Source of the DNA: Vagococcus acidifermentans
Lineage (GTDB): Bacteria > Bacillota > Bacilli > Lactobacillales > Vagococcaceae
DNA: 64,000 nt
Direction: 5' to 3'
NCBI RefSeq assembly: GCF_003987655.1
Contig: NZ_NGKC01000007.1
Coordinates: 62,001 to 126,000 of the forward strand
Shown: positions 1 through 9,698 of the stretch, one piece after another
Layout of the letters: each line of letters begins with the position of its first letter
Numbering within the stretch: the stretch's first letter is position 1
Notes under the pieces: model-generated
What the model saw: the letters and a program-made list of their open reading frames with translations, nothing else
Told to the model about the DNA's origin: nothing
Database searches by the model: none
Made by a program: the position numbers and the translations under genes

Positions 1-1427
<1,427 letters not shown>

Positions 1428-1475
1428 TCATCAAACAAAGAACTGCCCGCCGATTGACGGACATAATTTCTCAAT

Positions 1476-1481
1476 ATTATA
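1476..1481 (-). promoter_or_regulatory. Probable -10 box of metG promoter
   Basis: The minus strand reads TATAAT here, about 67 nt upstream of the metG GTG. I see no good -35 hexamer at 17 nt (A-rich sequence), so the assignment rests on the perfect -10 and its position. Confidence 0.5.
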
Positions 1482-1561
1482 TCATAATCTCTTACTTTTT
1501 TCTTTATATTTTTATGAGAAAGCCCTTTTTAAACATATTTGTCCTTATTTTTTGCCAATCA

Positions 1562-1570
1562 TGCTACAAT
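1562..1570 (+). promoter_or_regulatory. Extended -10 promoter of the amidotransferase gene
   Basis: TGC-TACAAT is an extended -10 element (TGn plus a 5/6 hexamer) about 30 nt before the start codon. There is no convincing -35 box. Confidence 0.45.
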
Positions 1571-1600
1571 TAATCCTACATAAAGGAGGAATTCATTTTG

Positions 1601-2326
1601 ATGAAACCAATCATTGGCATTCCTGCCAATCAGATTATTTCCCACGCTGATATTTTTCAGGGAAACCATGTGTCCTATACACCAAAAGGCTTTGTTCAAG
1701 CATTGCAAAAAGTCGGCGGACTGCCGCTTGTAATGCCTATCAACCAAAACACCGAGGACGTTTCCGAGTATGTCTCTCATATCGATAAACTGCTGTTGAC
1801 CGGCGGGCAGGATGTCACGCCTGCGCTGTACGGCGAAGAACCTCATCCCAAGCTGGGACAGACAGACATTCTCAGAGATAACTGGGAACTGGCGCTGATT
1901 GAAGAGGCGCTGAAACAGCACAAGCCCATTTTTGCCGTCTGCCGCGGCATGCAGCTGCTGAATGTTTATTTCGGCGGAACTTTGCATCAGGACCTATCGC
2001 TGTATGACGACTGGACGGTCAAGCACGTGCAGACACCAACGTCACCAAGCTATGCCACTCACAGTGTACAGCTGACCGGTGACAGCCCGCTCAGCAAGAT
2101 TCTGAACACCCGTGAACTGTCGGTCAACTCCTATCACCACCAAATCATCAAACGTACCGCCCCTGCCCTGCAAGTGGCAGCTAAGAGCCGCGACAACGTG
2201 GCCGAAGCCGTCACCGCCAAAGACGAGGCCTTGCGTATATTGGGTGTGCAGTGGCACCCGGAGCTGGACTTTGACGTGAATGAGCAGAGTTTGGCGCTGT
2301 TCGATTATTTTGTTCATACGTTGTAA
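1601..2326 (+). CDS. Class-I glutamine amidotransferase, gamma-glutamyl-GABA hydrolase (PuuD/Peptidase C26) family
   Basis: A soluble 241-residue hydrolase of the C26 family, whose members cut gamma-glutamyl amides such as gamma-glutamyl-GABA. Seen: nucleophile Cys114 in FAVCRGMQLLN, the preceding LLLTGGQDVTP segment, and the His-Glu part of the triad in GVQWHPELD near residue 220. The length covers the whole domain with no partner domain. Start: ATG at 1601 lies 10-11 nt after AAGGAGGA; a TTG one codon upstream (1598) is also possible. It is a single-gene transcript, with its own promoter and a strong terminator directly after the stop. The true substrate cannot be read from sequence; no puu or GABA genes are nearby. 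Confidence 0.85.
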   Translation: MKPIIGIPANQIISHADIFQGNHVSYTPKGFVQALQKVGGLPLVMPINQNTEDVSEYVSHIDKLLLTGGQDVTPALYGEEPHPKLGQTDILRDNWELALIEEALKQHKPIFAVCRGMQLLNVYFGGTLHQDLSLYDDWTVKHVQTPTSPSYATHSVQLTGDSPLSKILNTRELSVNSYHHQIIKRTAPALQVAAKSRDNVAEAVTAKDEALRILGVQWHPELDFDVNEQSLALFDYFVHTL

Positions 2327-2331
2327 AAAGC

Positions 2332-2360
2332 AGATGCCGGCGTCCCCGGCATCTTTTTTT
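2332..2360 (+). terminator. Rho-independent terminator of the amidotransferase gene
   Basis: Perfect stem AGATGCCGG/CCGGCATCT with a 5-nt loop, followed by a run of seven T. It starts 5 nt after the stop codon. Confidence 0.9.
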
Positions 2361-2390
2361 AAGAAAATTCACAGACACCGCGATAAATGA

Positions 2391-2419
2391 TGACTTTTCC
2401 CCCGAATTTAGCTTATACT
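2391..2419 (+). promoter_or_regulatory. Candidate promoter of the yitT-family gene
   Basis: A -10 TATACT (2414-2419) with a weak -35 TGACTT (2391-2396) at 17 nt spacing, about 38 nt before the start codon. Confidence 0.5.
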
Positions 2420-2456
2420 AATGGTGTTCGTTTTATTTATAAGGAGGAAACAATAC

Positions 2457-3350
2457 ATGCATCAACAAATCATCAACAATACCGGCAAACGTGTAGCAGA
2501 CATCCTCTTAGTTATATTAGGATGTTTTTTAGTGGCATTGGGGTTTAATGCCTTTTTGTTGCCCAATAAAATTGTCTCCGGCGGATTAAACGGCCTGACA
2601 ATCATCCTCAACTCGTCGTTCGGCTGGCATCCCAGTGTCGTGCTTTACTCGGTCAACGGCATTTTGCTGGTCATGGCATTCATCCTTCTCGGCAAAGATG
2701 TTTTTTTCAAAAGTATTCTGGGCAGCCTGCTGCTCCCCTTGTTCATCCAGCTGTTGTCAGGCATCGGCGCCTGGACACAGGAACAGCTTCTCGCAGCCGT
2801 TTACGGCGGCATCATGACCGGTCTCGGACTGGGAATCGTCTTTATCGGCAACGGCTCGACCGGCGGAACAGCACTGGCAGTGTTATTCATTCAAAAAATC
2901 ACGCAATTGAAATCCGGCGTGCTGCTGGGCATACTGGACGGTATCATTTTATTGTCGGCTCTGCTGGTTTTCGACATTGAACAGGTCTTGTTCGCGCTCA
3001 TCGCTTTATTCCTGACCAGCCGAATGGTGGATTTGGTTCAAATCGGCGGCAGCCGCTCCAAAAACGTGTTTATCATCTCAAGCAAGTATGACCTTATCCG
3101 TCAGTCTTTGATTCATGACTACGACAGCGGCGTCACCTACATTCCCGTTGAAGGCGGACTGTCTCTGGACGAGAAAAAAATGATCATGACGCTGATACGG
3201 GCACGTGAATTCACCAAAATCAAGCAGGCCGTCCTCGACATTGACCCGGAAGCCTTCGTCATAGTGACCGATGCATCCGAAGTGATGGGCAAAGGCCACA
3301 CCATCCTGCGTGAAAAAATGCCCTTGACCAATTCCGATTTAATGCCGTAA
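2457..3350 (+). CDS. YitT family membrane protein (DUF161 + DUF2179)
   Basis: A 297-residue inner-membrane protein of the YitT family, common in Firmicutes and without an agreed function. Seen: about five hydrophobic segments in residues 15-200 (ILLVILGCFLVALGFNAFLL, then two further pairs rich in Leu/Ile/Gly) and a soluble C-terminal DUF2179-like domain from about residue 205 (SRSKNVFIISSKYDLI, GVTYIPVEGG, KQAVLDIDPEAFVIVTDASEV). Start: ATG at 2457 is 6-7 nt after AAGGAGGAAA; an upstream in-frame GTG at 2421 overlaps the promoter and has no ribosome binding site. Monocistronic; ends at a bidirectional terminator shared with the convergent yktB-like gene. Confidence 0.9.
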   Translation: MHQQIINNTGKRVADILLVILGCFLVALGFNAFLLPNKIVSGGLNGLTIILNSSFGWHPSVVLYSVNGILLVMAFILLGKDVFFKSILGSLLLPLFIQLLSGIGAWTQEQLLAAVYGGIMTGLGLGIVFIGNGSTGGTALAVLFIQKITQLKSGVLLGILDGIILLSALLVFDIEQVLFALIALFLTSRMVDLVQIGGSRSKNVFIISSKYDLIRQSLIHDYDSGVTYIPVEGGLSLDEKKMIMTLIRAREFTKIKQAVLDIDPEAFVIVTDASEVMGKGHTILREKMPLTNSDLMP

Positions 3351-3388
3351 AAAAAGTTGTCCCGCTGGTTCGGGACAACTTTTTTTTA
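3348..3388. terminator. Bidirectional terminator between yitT-family and yktB-like genes
   Basis: AAAGTTGTCCCG/CGGGACAACTTT perfect 12-bp stem (3353-3364 and 3371-3382) with a 6-nt loop. The A-run on the left and T-run on the right let it work for both convergent genes. Confidence 0.92.
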
Positions 3389-4000
3389 TTATTTGACAGA
3401 CATCGCCAATTGATACAGCGGCACTAATTGTACATAAGTTTCCAGCATATACTGCCGCGCCTCAGCCGGCGTCAGTTTGACCAATTCTTCCCGTGTCAGC
3501 ACCCGCCCTATCTGGAACTCGCCTTTTTTCACGTCGCGCCAGCGCTTCAGCCCTTTTGCCAAGCCTTCCTCTGTTAATGGTTCGTAAGTGTTTCTGGTGT
3601 GGTCCAGATTTATCACAAAGTCAGACGGCAGCTGCTGAAACACCGCACTGTCAGCTAAAAAAGCATCAGCCATTTTTTGTTCATTCAGCGGATTGTCGAT
3701 AAATGACAGCCACATGACACAATACCCGGCAGTGATACCCAACTGAAAATGCGGGTACTTTTTATAGCCCCGGTTGTCACCGCCCATCGCACTCCATGTG
3801 AAATCCGGCGCGTGTGCGGTACGCCGTCTGTGCTGGGCAATATGTATCGGCAATACGTGTCCGACCAGCGGGCGCAGCTCTGAGACAAAATACTCATCCA
3901 GCTGCTGAAACACCGGCTGTATCTCCGCCCGTATCGCAGCCATCCGCGCATCCAGCCCTTCAATATCAAACACAGCAAAACTTTCTTCCGTAAACATCAT
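3389..4000 (-). CDS. DUF1054 (YktB family) protein
   Basis: A 203-residue soluble protein of the YktB/DUF1054 family, conserved in Bacilli and of unknown biochemical role. Recognised from its opening FTEESFAVFDIEGLDARMAAIRAEIQPVF and the internal GYKKYPHFQLGI and INLDHTRN segments. Its ATG overlaps the stop codon of the upstream acetyltransferase gene (ATGA, 4 bp), and its ribosome binding site GGGAGG lies inside that gene, so the two are probably translationally coupled. A second ATG directly follows the first (3997), and either could be used. Confidence 0.85.
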   Translation of the reverse strand: MMFTEESFAVFDIEGLDARMAAIRAEIQPVFQQLDEYFVSELRPLVGHVLPIHIAQHRRRTAHAPDFTWSAMGGDNRGYKKYPHFQLGITAGYCVMWLSFIDNPLNEQKMADAFLADSAVFQQLPSDFVINLDHTRNTYEPLTEEGLAKGLKRWRDVKKGEFQIGRVLTREELVKLTPAEARQYMLETYVQLVPLYQLAMSVK

Positions 4001-4590
4001 CCGTTCATTTCCTCCCGCAGCATGTTGTGATCTACTCGTCGTTTATGATACCCTTCTTGCGTTATACTGTAAAGGCACATGTCCAGCGGCTGTCCATCGT
4101 GCAACAGGTAATTTTTCAATATGCCTTCCCGCGTCATGCCGATTTTCTCCATAACACGCCCGGAATTGGGATTTCTGACATCATGCAATGCGGCTACGCG
4201 AATCATCCCCAGCTTATCAAACGACAGAGCCACAAGCGCAGAGGCGGCCTCTGCCGCAATCCCCTGCCCCCAATACGCTTTGTTGAGGGCATAGCCTAGT
4301 TCGGCAGTCGGCTGTTCGGCATGTTTGAGTTCCGTCGTCCCAATCATTTTGCCTGTTTCTTTTAAAACGACAGCATATTTCCCCAACGGCTTGCTCATAA
4401 AATAATCGGCAATCACCGCACGCGTTATAGCAAGTGATACATGTCTTGGAAACACGTAACGCGTCGTTTCTTCATCCGAGGCATACTCGTACATATCCGC
4501 TGCATCTGCTAATACCACCGGGCGCAATATCAGCCGGTCGGTTTCCAGAAATTGATTCTCTGCTAAAATCAGCAGCCGGTTTACTTTCAT
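3997..4590 (-). CDS. GNAT-family N-acetyltransferase (RimJ/RimL-like)
   Basis: A 197-residue acetyltransferase of the GNAT fold, likely moving an acetyl group from acetyl-CoA to a protein N-terminus or a small amine; the acceptor is unknown. Seen: LETDRLILRPV opening strand, GTTELKHAEQPTAELGYALNKAYWGQGIAAEA (acetyl-CoA loop region with QGIAAEA), and VRNPNSGRVMEKIGMTREG near the C-terminus, the usual RimJ-type ending. Start: ATG at 4590 with GGGAGGTG about 10 nt upstream. It is the first gene of a two-gene operon with the yktB-like gene, and a perfect palindrome sits over its -10 region. Confidence 0.88.
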   Translation of the reverse strand: MKVNRLLILAENQFLETDRLILRPVVLADAADMYEYASDEETTRYVFPRHVSLAITRAVIADYFMSKPLGKYAVVLKETGKMIGTTELKHAEQPTAELGYALNKAYWGQGIAAEAASALVALSFDKLGMIRVAALHDVRNPNSGRVMEKIGMTREGILKNYLLHDGQPLDMCLYSITQEGYHKRRVDHNMLREEMNG

Positions 4591-4619
4591 GATCCTACGG
4601 CACCTCCCTTATAGTTATA

Positions 4620-4634
4620 ACGGTATTATACCGT
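4620..4634 (-). promoter_or_regulatory. 15-bp palindrome overlapping the -10 of the acetyltransferase operon
   Basis: ACGGTATTATACCGT is a perfect inverted repeat (7-bp arms around one base). Read on the minus strand it contains TATAAT, the probable -10 hexamer, about 35 nt before the ATG. A repressor bound here would block RNA polymerase; no regulator gene is adjacent. Confidence 0.55.
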
Positions 4635-4647
4635 ATAAGGTGGGCTA

Positions 4648-4682
4648 TAAAAAAGTCTGCGCCATTATTTCTGACACAGACT
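4648..4682 (-). terminator. Terminator at the end of the murQ-murR operon
   Basis: Minus-strand stem AGTCTGTG/CGCAGACT (one G-U pair) with a 13-nt loop, then TTTTTTA. It lies 8 nt beyond the murR stop codon. Confidence 0.8.
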
Positions 4683-4690
4683 GCAAGCCT

Positions 4691-5557
4691 TTATTTTTTG
4701 GATTTGTTTTTGTACTGATCAACCGCTTCCCTGGATTTCTGGATCGCATCCAAGTGAGTATCGTAGTCACTGATGACATACGCATAAAACAGCGTGTCCA
4801 CTGTCATGAACTGAGTCATCAGCGAGCTGGTAGCCGCACTTCTGATTTCAGCCTCTTTGGACCTGACTGTCTGCAGCACCAAGTCGACTTTTTTGCTAAG
4901 AGTATTAGGGGAAAACTGTGTGATGCCCATGGTCTTCAAGCCGTTTTCTTGAGCAACACTTACAAGCGACAGCACTTCCGCCGTTTCACCTGAATTGGAA
5001 ATGCCGATAAACACGGTCTCCGGCGGTGCAGAAGACAAACCGGCGATCAGCTGATGCACGTCGCTGACACATATACTGATTTTGCCAATGCGATTCCATT
5101 TTTGGGCGATATTTTCTGCAACCAGACAGGACGAGCCGATGCCAAATGTGTAAATCAGAGGAGCTGCCTTAATAAGCGATACAGCGCGGTCAATTGTGTC
5201 ATCCGAGATGAGATGCAACGTCTCCTTCATTGATAAATAAGCATTGCTCAGCAACTTGCTTTTAATTTCCGACACGCTTTCATCAGGCGAAATATCCGAA
5301 TAAGCCGGTGTTTCCGGCAGCGTTCTTTCCGCTGACAATTGCAGTTTCAATTCCGTAAAACTGGGAATCCCTACCGACCTGCAAAAACGGATGACCGATG
5401 CCGGACTGGTTTCCGACGATTTGGCTAATTCACTAGCCGTCATTTGAATCACTGCTTCCGGATTTTCCAATAAAAAGCGGGCGATTTTTCTTTCTGATTT
5501 CGGCAAATCGTCATAAATACTTTCAATCAGATGGCTGACATGTCTGCTGGTGTACAT
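4691..5557 (-). CDS. murR: MurR/RpiR family transcriptional regulator
   Basis: A 288-residue DNA-binding repressor or activator that senses a phosphosugar. Seen: N-terminal RpiR helix-turn-helix (residues about 1-77; SERKIARFLLENPE and SPASVIRFCRSVGIPSFTELK) and a C-terminal SIS sugar-phosphate domain (IYTFGIGSSCLVAENIAQK, VFIGISNSGETAEVLSLV). It is the last gene of the murQ-kinase-mupG-anmK operon, 17 bp after anmK, so MurNAc-6-phosphate is the expected effector by analogy with E. coli and S. aureus MurR. Likely targets are the palindromes in the divergent promoter region at 9766-9810. A role in regulating unlinked genes cannot be excluded. Confidence 0.88.
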   Translation of the reverse strand: MYTSRHVSHLIESIYDDLPKSERKIARFLLENPEAVIQMTASELAKSSETSPASVIRFCRSVGIPSFTELKLQLSAERTLPETPAYSDISPDESVSEIKSKLLSNAYLSMKETLHLISDDTIDRAVSLIKAAPLIYTFGIGSSCLVAENIAQKWNRIGKISICVSDVHQLIAGLSSAPPETVFIGISNSGETAEVLSLVSVAQENGLKTMGITQFSPNTLSKKVDLVLQTVRSKEAEIRSAATSSLMTQFMTVDTLFYAYVISDYDTHLDAIQKSREAVDQYKNKSKK

Positions 5558-5574
5558 TCAAACAATCCCCTTTT

Positions 5575-6693
5575 CTAATAATAAGTTACCTTGCCGAGTA
5601 TGACTTGTCTGTTTGCACCTGTGGCACTCGGCACATTACTTGGCAAATGATGATACGTGTGATTTCCTAAAACGACCATCGCCACAGCCTCTTTAGCTTC
5701 CGACGAATGGCCCAGGTCTTCCTGAGTCAGCACAACCGCATCAGGCAAAAGCTCTTGCAGCATACGCCGCATCGTCTTGTTGTAACTGCCGCCGCCGCCG
5801 ATAATCACTTCTGTTCTGCCTTGAATGTACGGCATCAGCGATACAGCAATCGATTTAGCTGTAAACATCGTCGCTGTGGCAATCCAGTCCAACGGCGACA
5901 GTTGATACTTTGCAAGAAGCTGCATGACGAACTGTTTGCCGAAATCTTCACGACCAGTAGTTTTCGGCGGCTTTTTCTGGAAATAAGGGTGCCGCATCAG
6001 TCCTGACAAAACATCGTGGTCAACAGTCCCTTGGGAAGCCAGCTGCCCGTCTTGATCAAATTCCGTCTGAAAAAAATGACGACATAGTTCATCGATGATC
6101 ATGTTGCCTGGTCCTGTGTCAAATGCCGTTATATCATCAAAATCAGCTTGCCGCGGAATCACTGTCGCATTAGAAATACCGCCGATATTCTGCAGTATCC
6201 GGTTGACTCTGTCATCATTATACAAAATATACTCCGAAAAAGGAACTATTGGTGCGCCCTGACCACCGACAGCCATATCGCGGCACCGAAAATCTGAAAT
6301 CACAGTTGTCTTCGCCAGTTCTGCAATCAAACTGGACTCGCCGATTTGCAGAGTGGAAGCGACTAAGCCGTTGCCGCCAACCGGTAAATGATAGAGTGTT
6401 TGACCATGGGAAGCCACAAAAACCAAGTCTTGACTATCCAGCTGATTATCTCGGCAAAGGTCGGTGACAGCTTTGCCGAACAATTGCGCCAATTCAAAGT
6501 TCAAACTGCAAATCTCGGATACACTGGATGTTTCCTCCGATAGACAGCGAACAATCTTTTCCTTAATGTCCTGACTGAACGGATAGCTTTGAAACGCTGT
6601 TAATTCATAATCTGTCAATGAGTTGATTTTAACAAGGGCAGCGTCTATCCCATCCAGTGAAGTGCCCGACATCAGTCCTATTGCATAAGTCAT
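5575..6693 (-). CDS. anmK: Anhydro-N-acetylmuramic acid kinase
   Basis: A 372-residue cytosolic kinase that opens 1,6-anhydro-MurNAc and phosphorylates it to MurNAc-6-phosphate, which MurQ then cleaves. Seen: GLMSGTSLDGIDAALV at the N-terminus, VASHGQTLYHLP, ISDFRCRDMAVGGQGAPIVP, FDTGPGNMIIDEL and a C-terminal VIIGGGGSYN, all hallmarks of the AnmK (UPF0075) family and full length. It lies 32 bp after mupG and 17 bp before murR, in the same operon. Gram-positive bacteria are not generally thought to make much anhydro-MurNAc, so its presence suggests either uptake of products made by other bacteria or an endogenous lytic transglycosylase. Confidence 0.95.
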   Translation of the reverse strand: MTYAIGLMSGTSLDGIDAALVKINSLTDYELTAFQSYPFSQDIKEKIVRCLSEETSSVSEICSLNFELAQLFGKAVTDLCRDNQLDSQDLVFVASHGQTLYHLPVGGNGLVASTLQIGESSLIAELAKTTVISDFRCRDMAVGGQGAPIVPFSEYILYNDDRVNRILQNIGGISNATVIPRQADFDDITAFDTGPGNMIIDELCRHFFQTEFDQDGQLASQGTVDHDVLSGLMRHPYFQKKPPKTTGREDFGKQFVMQLLAKYQLSPLDWIATATMFTAKSIAVSLMPYIQGRTEVIIGGGGSYNKTMRRMLQELLPDAVVLTQEDLGHSSEAKEAVAMVVLGNHTYHHLPSNVPSATGANRQVILGKVTYY

Positions 6694-6725
6694 ACATGTC
6701 CCTGCCTTTCATCAAAAATCCGTCT

Positions 6726-7817
6726 TTAACCATGCACTTCTTTCAAAGCAAACTTCTGCCACGGCTCCAAATAATCCAGCAAAATTTTGTCGGATGCGGT
6801 AATCGTTCCGACCACATTGGATTTACCTGAATTTTCCATCGGGCGCTTGGCAATCTGCAATTCTCCCGCATAATGCGCATATAGCGATGTGTCGATAATC
6901 ACATCGCCTGTTTCCATATCGGCAGTGTGAAACGGCACAAATTCATGGCCTTTGTATTTAACTCGGCTTTGCGTGGAACGGACCAAGTAATCAGAGACAT
7001 CGCCCCGGTTGAAATGAAACTCATCAAACATAATGCGCCGTTCTGTTTCCGGTGTCTCCGGATGCACCACCACATCAAACGTCAACTTGTAAGGGTCTAA
7101 TTCGCCTAATGCACGCAGTTCCTCTTCCGAAGCAAACGCATTGGCAATAATGACATCGTCAATCAAGTCTGTTGCCCATAAATGCTTGGCTTGTGTCGTT
7201 ATCGGCCAGTTGCGGTGAATTTCCAATGTGCACAGCCCTTCCTCCACCGGCCACGGCCCGATTGTGGCTGTCGGCGAATTAACAAAGGCGGCTGTACGTA
7301 TGCCGTGTTCTTTATAAACAGTTGTCGTATTGACAAAATGAGTGTAGCTCAAACCGCTGTATCGGTGAGGATAAAAGTTGTGACAGCCGAGCAGCTTGCT
7401 TCGGTTGGCTTTGTAACTTAAAATATTTTCCAAATAACGCGTACCATTGCTGATATTCAGCTCGATGGCGAGATGTTGAGGATTAAACGTCATGATTGAC
7501 TCTTCATTTCCAGTATAACCCATATCAAGTCTGATACCGTTCGTTCCGATTTCCTCAAAAAAAGTCAAGTCTTTGTAACTGATGCCGATTTCATCAAATA
7601 TACGCGGGCTCACATCCGCAATGACTTCCATCCCTAATGATCTGGCATGCAAAATACTTTCCTTAAATTCTTTTAACAGTGTTTCTTTGTCGTCACCAAC
7701 GGAAAGCAGACAGGTGAACACACGGGTAAAACCGTATTTTGCCGCTAAACTCAAATATTGTTTGATTTCCTCCAACGAACTATGATTCGGATAAATTGAT
7801 ACACCTAATTTTCTCAT
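6726..7817 (-). CDS. mupG: 6-phospho-N-acetylmuramidase (DUF871 family)
   Basis: A 363-residue intracellular glycosidase of the DUF871 family. The S. aureus member MupG splits MurNAc-6P-GlcNAc into MurNAc-6P and GlcNAc. Seen: MRKLGVSIYPNHSS opening, IADVSPRIFDEIGISY, NGIRLDMGYTG, LLGCHNFYPHRYSGLSY, and a C-terminal beta domain with DKILLDYLEPWQKFAL. It starts 2 bp after the kinase stop (AAAGGATG ribosome binding site inside the kinase gene) and precedes anmK. Its product MurNAc-6P feeds MurQ, and its free GlcNAc is a logical substrate for the adjacent BadF-type kinase. The locus thereby covers phosphorylated disaccharides as well as monosaccharides. Confidence 0.88.
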   Translation of the reverse strand: MRKLGVSIYPNHSSLEEIKQYLSLAAKYGFTRVFTCLLSVGDDKETLLKEFKESILHARSLGMEVIADVSPRIFDEIGISYKDLTFFEEIGTNGIRLDMGYTGNEESIMTFNPQHLAIELNISNGTRYLENILSYKANRSKLLGCHNFYPHRYSGLSYTHFVNTTTVYKEHGIRTAAFVNSPTATIGPWPVEEGLCTLEIHRNWPITTQAKHLWATDLIDDVIIANAFASEEELRALGELDPYKLTFDVVVHPETPETERRIMFDEFHFNRGDVSDYLVRSTQSRVKYKGHEFVPFHTADMETGDVIIDTSLYAHYAGELQIAKRPMENSGKSNVVGTITASDKILLDYLEPWQKFALKEVHG

Positions 7818-7819
7818 GG

Positions 7820-8713
7820 TTACATCCTTTCATGGTAAATATAATATGCTGCCTTGGCGCATGACGTTTCCTTGTTCAGCACCGTCACATCGAAGTGCTC
7901 TTCTGTCAAGCACCCAACCAAACTCTCTCTGACAATCAGATTTTTTTCAAGAACGCTGCCGTTCAACCCCAAACGTAGTCCCATTTGCCCGGCGTATACT
8001 CTATTTTGCAAGTTGATGACTGGTCGCGCCAGCTTCTTGCCGGCAGCCTGCAATATCTCAGCAGCCTGCGGATCGGTGTCAGCGGATGCTGCAATCACCT
8101 TGGATAATGCCGCCAGCCGGCTTTTATCCAGTTGATAGCTTTTTTTCAACAAGTCAAATACATCAACCGCCTGAAAGTAAGCCAAAATTTGCTGAGTGAG
8201 CAATCCCGCTTTCTTGCCCTCATCGTATTCTTTCAAACACGATTTGATACCAGCAGCCGCGATGTCATAAGCACTGCCCTCGTCGCCAAACAAGTGCCCC
8301 CAGCCCCCCGCACGCTGCCAGTTTCCTTCAGCATCTTTGGCAACAGCAATGGAGCCGGTACCTGATATCAGCAAGATTCCCGCTTCACCCTGCAAAACAG
8401 AATAATAAGCCAGTTGGGCATCGCTCAATAAGATTTTTTCAGGAGGAAAACCGGCCAACTCTGCTGACAGTTTAGCCCGTAGTCCGCTGCTGTCAATGCC
8501 AGCCACGCCCAGTGTTATCAGCTGGCACGCTGACGGGTCGAGCCGGTCGAAAATCTTGCCAAGGGCCTCTTTAATATGTCGTACAGCAGCATCATAACCG
8601 ATAATCACATTACCGGGACCTGTCTTTTCCATAACGAGCAGGTGCCCGGAAAGAGTGTAGGCAGCGGCTTCAGTTGACGTCCCGCCGCAATCAACTCCAA
8701 CCACATACGTCAC
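7820..8713 (-). CDS. BadF/BadG/BcrA-family amino-sugar kinase (GlcNAc or MurNAc kinase)
   Basis: A 297-residue ATP-dependent sugar kinase of the ASKHA/BadF family. Seen: phosphate-1 loop VVGVDCGGTSTEAAAYTL at the N-terminus, LGVAGIDSSG, ILLISGTGSIAVAKD, and WGHLFGDEGSAYDIAAAGI, as in human-type GlcNAc kinase and clostridial MurK. Start: GTG at 8713 with AGGAG 9 nt upstream, 1 bp after murQ. In this operon it could phosphorylate the GlcNAc freed by MupG, or unphosphorylated MurNAc entering by a non-PTS route; sequence alone does not separate these. The tight packing with murQ and mupG makes coupled translation likely. Confidence 0.85.
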   Translation of the reverse strand: MTYVVGVDCGGTSTEAAAYTLSGHLLVMEKTGPGNVIIGYDAAVRHIKEALGKIFDRLDPSACQLITLGVAGIDSSGLRAKLSAELAGFPPEKILLSDAQLAYYSVLQGEAGILLISGTGSIAVAKDAEGNWQRAGGWGHLFGDEGSAYDIAAAGIKSCLKEYDEGKKAGLLTQQILAYFQAVDVFDLLKKSYQLDKSRLAALSKVIAASADTDPQAAEILQAAGKKLARPVINLQNRVYAGQMGLRLGLNGSVLEKNLIVRESLVGCLTEEHFDVTVLNKETSCAKAAYYIYHERM

Positions 8714-8714
8714 A

Positions 8715-9620
8715 TCATTCAGCTCCTAACGAATCTGTCATGGCTTTTCGCACGAACCCGGCATTTTTAGCCAAAAGTATGTTGGCGTCTTCTTTTGATG
8801 TCCCTGTTAACAAACGCACGATAGCCAATTTTACTTGACGGTCCGAATCCTCAAAATAAAATGCAGCATCATCTGCAGTGGCACCGGTTGCTGCCATGAT
8901 GATATTTTTCGCACGCTCAACTAATTTTTTATTGGTCGGTTTCACATCGACCATCAAGTTTTGGAAAACTTTCCCCAACTGCACCATTGTGATGGTTGAA
9001 ACCATGTTTAACACCAGCTTCTGTGCCGTACCGGCTTTTAAGCGGGTCGAACCGGTCAACACTTCCGGGCCGCATGACACTTCAACAGGAAAATCGGCAA
9101 ACGTGCTCATTTCAGCTTGCTTGTTGCACGATACAGCCCCTGTAGCAGCTCCAACCGAAGCAGCGTACTTCAAACCGCCGATTACATACGGTGTCCGGCC
9201 GCTGGCACTCAAGCCCAGCACGAAATCTGCCGCTGTTAACCCTCTCGCTTTTAAATCTTCTTCAGCTAAAGTCAAAGAATCTTCCGCTCCCTCGACAGCC
9301 AGTGTCATGGCTTCTTCTCCGCCGGCAATCAAACCTTGGACAAGTTCCGGGTCAGTGCTGAATGTCGGAACACATTCAGCTGCATCCAGCACGCCTAAGC
9401 GGCCGCTCGTACCCGCACCGATATAGAAAAGGCGTCCCCCTTTTTTTAGTCTGTTTGCCACATGTGTGATTAATTGAACGATTGCATCAGTCTCTTTGCT
9501 AACAGCATCGATCACGTTCGCATCTTCACTGTTCATTAAACTGACGGCGTCTTCAATTGACAGCATGTCCAGATTCATCGTCCGCTGATTACGCTTTTCC
9601 GTTGTCAGTGACTCTAACAT
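8715..9620 (-). CDS. murQ: N-acetylmuramic acid 6-phosphate etherase
   Basis: A 301-residue SIS-domain lyase that removes D-lactate from MurNAc-6P to give GlcNAc-6P. Seen: TTEKRNQRTMNLD near the N-terminus, the SIS motif FYIGAGTSGRLGVLDAAECVPTF, VEGAEDS, LGLSASGRTPYVIGGL and GPEVLTGSTRLKAGTAQKLVLNM, typical of the family. Start: ATG at 9620 is 8 nt after AAGGAG; a GTG three codons upstream abuts the ribosome binding site and is rejected. It is the first gene of the operon, with a strong promoter at 9699-9727, and is divergent from the EIIC genes. It is the common endpoint for AnmK, MupG and a possible MurNAc kinase. Confidence 0.96.
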   Translation of the reverse strand: MLESLTTEKRNQRTMNLDMLSIEDAVSLMNSEDANVIDAVSKETDAIVQLITHVANRLKKGGRLFYIGAGTSGRLGVLDAAECVPTFSTDPELVQGLIAGGEEAMTLAVEGAEDSLTLAEEDLKARGLTAADFVLGLSASGRTPYVIGGLKYAASVGAATGAVSCNKQAEMSTFADFPVEVSCGPEVLTGSTRLKAGTAQKLVLNMVSTITMVQLGKVFQNLMVDVKPTNKKLVERAKNIIMAATGATADDAAFYFEDSDRQVKLAIVRLLTGTSKEDANILLAKNAGFVRKAMTDSLGAE

Positions 9621-9698
9621 ATTTTCCACTCCTTATCATGTTCTATGAAAAAAACCACGTCATACTAAACGGTAATTCAATCCATGTTGATTAGCATT

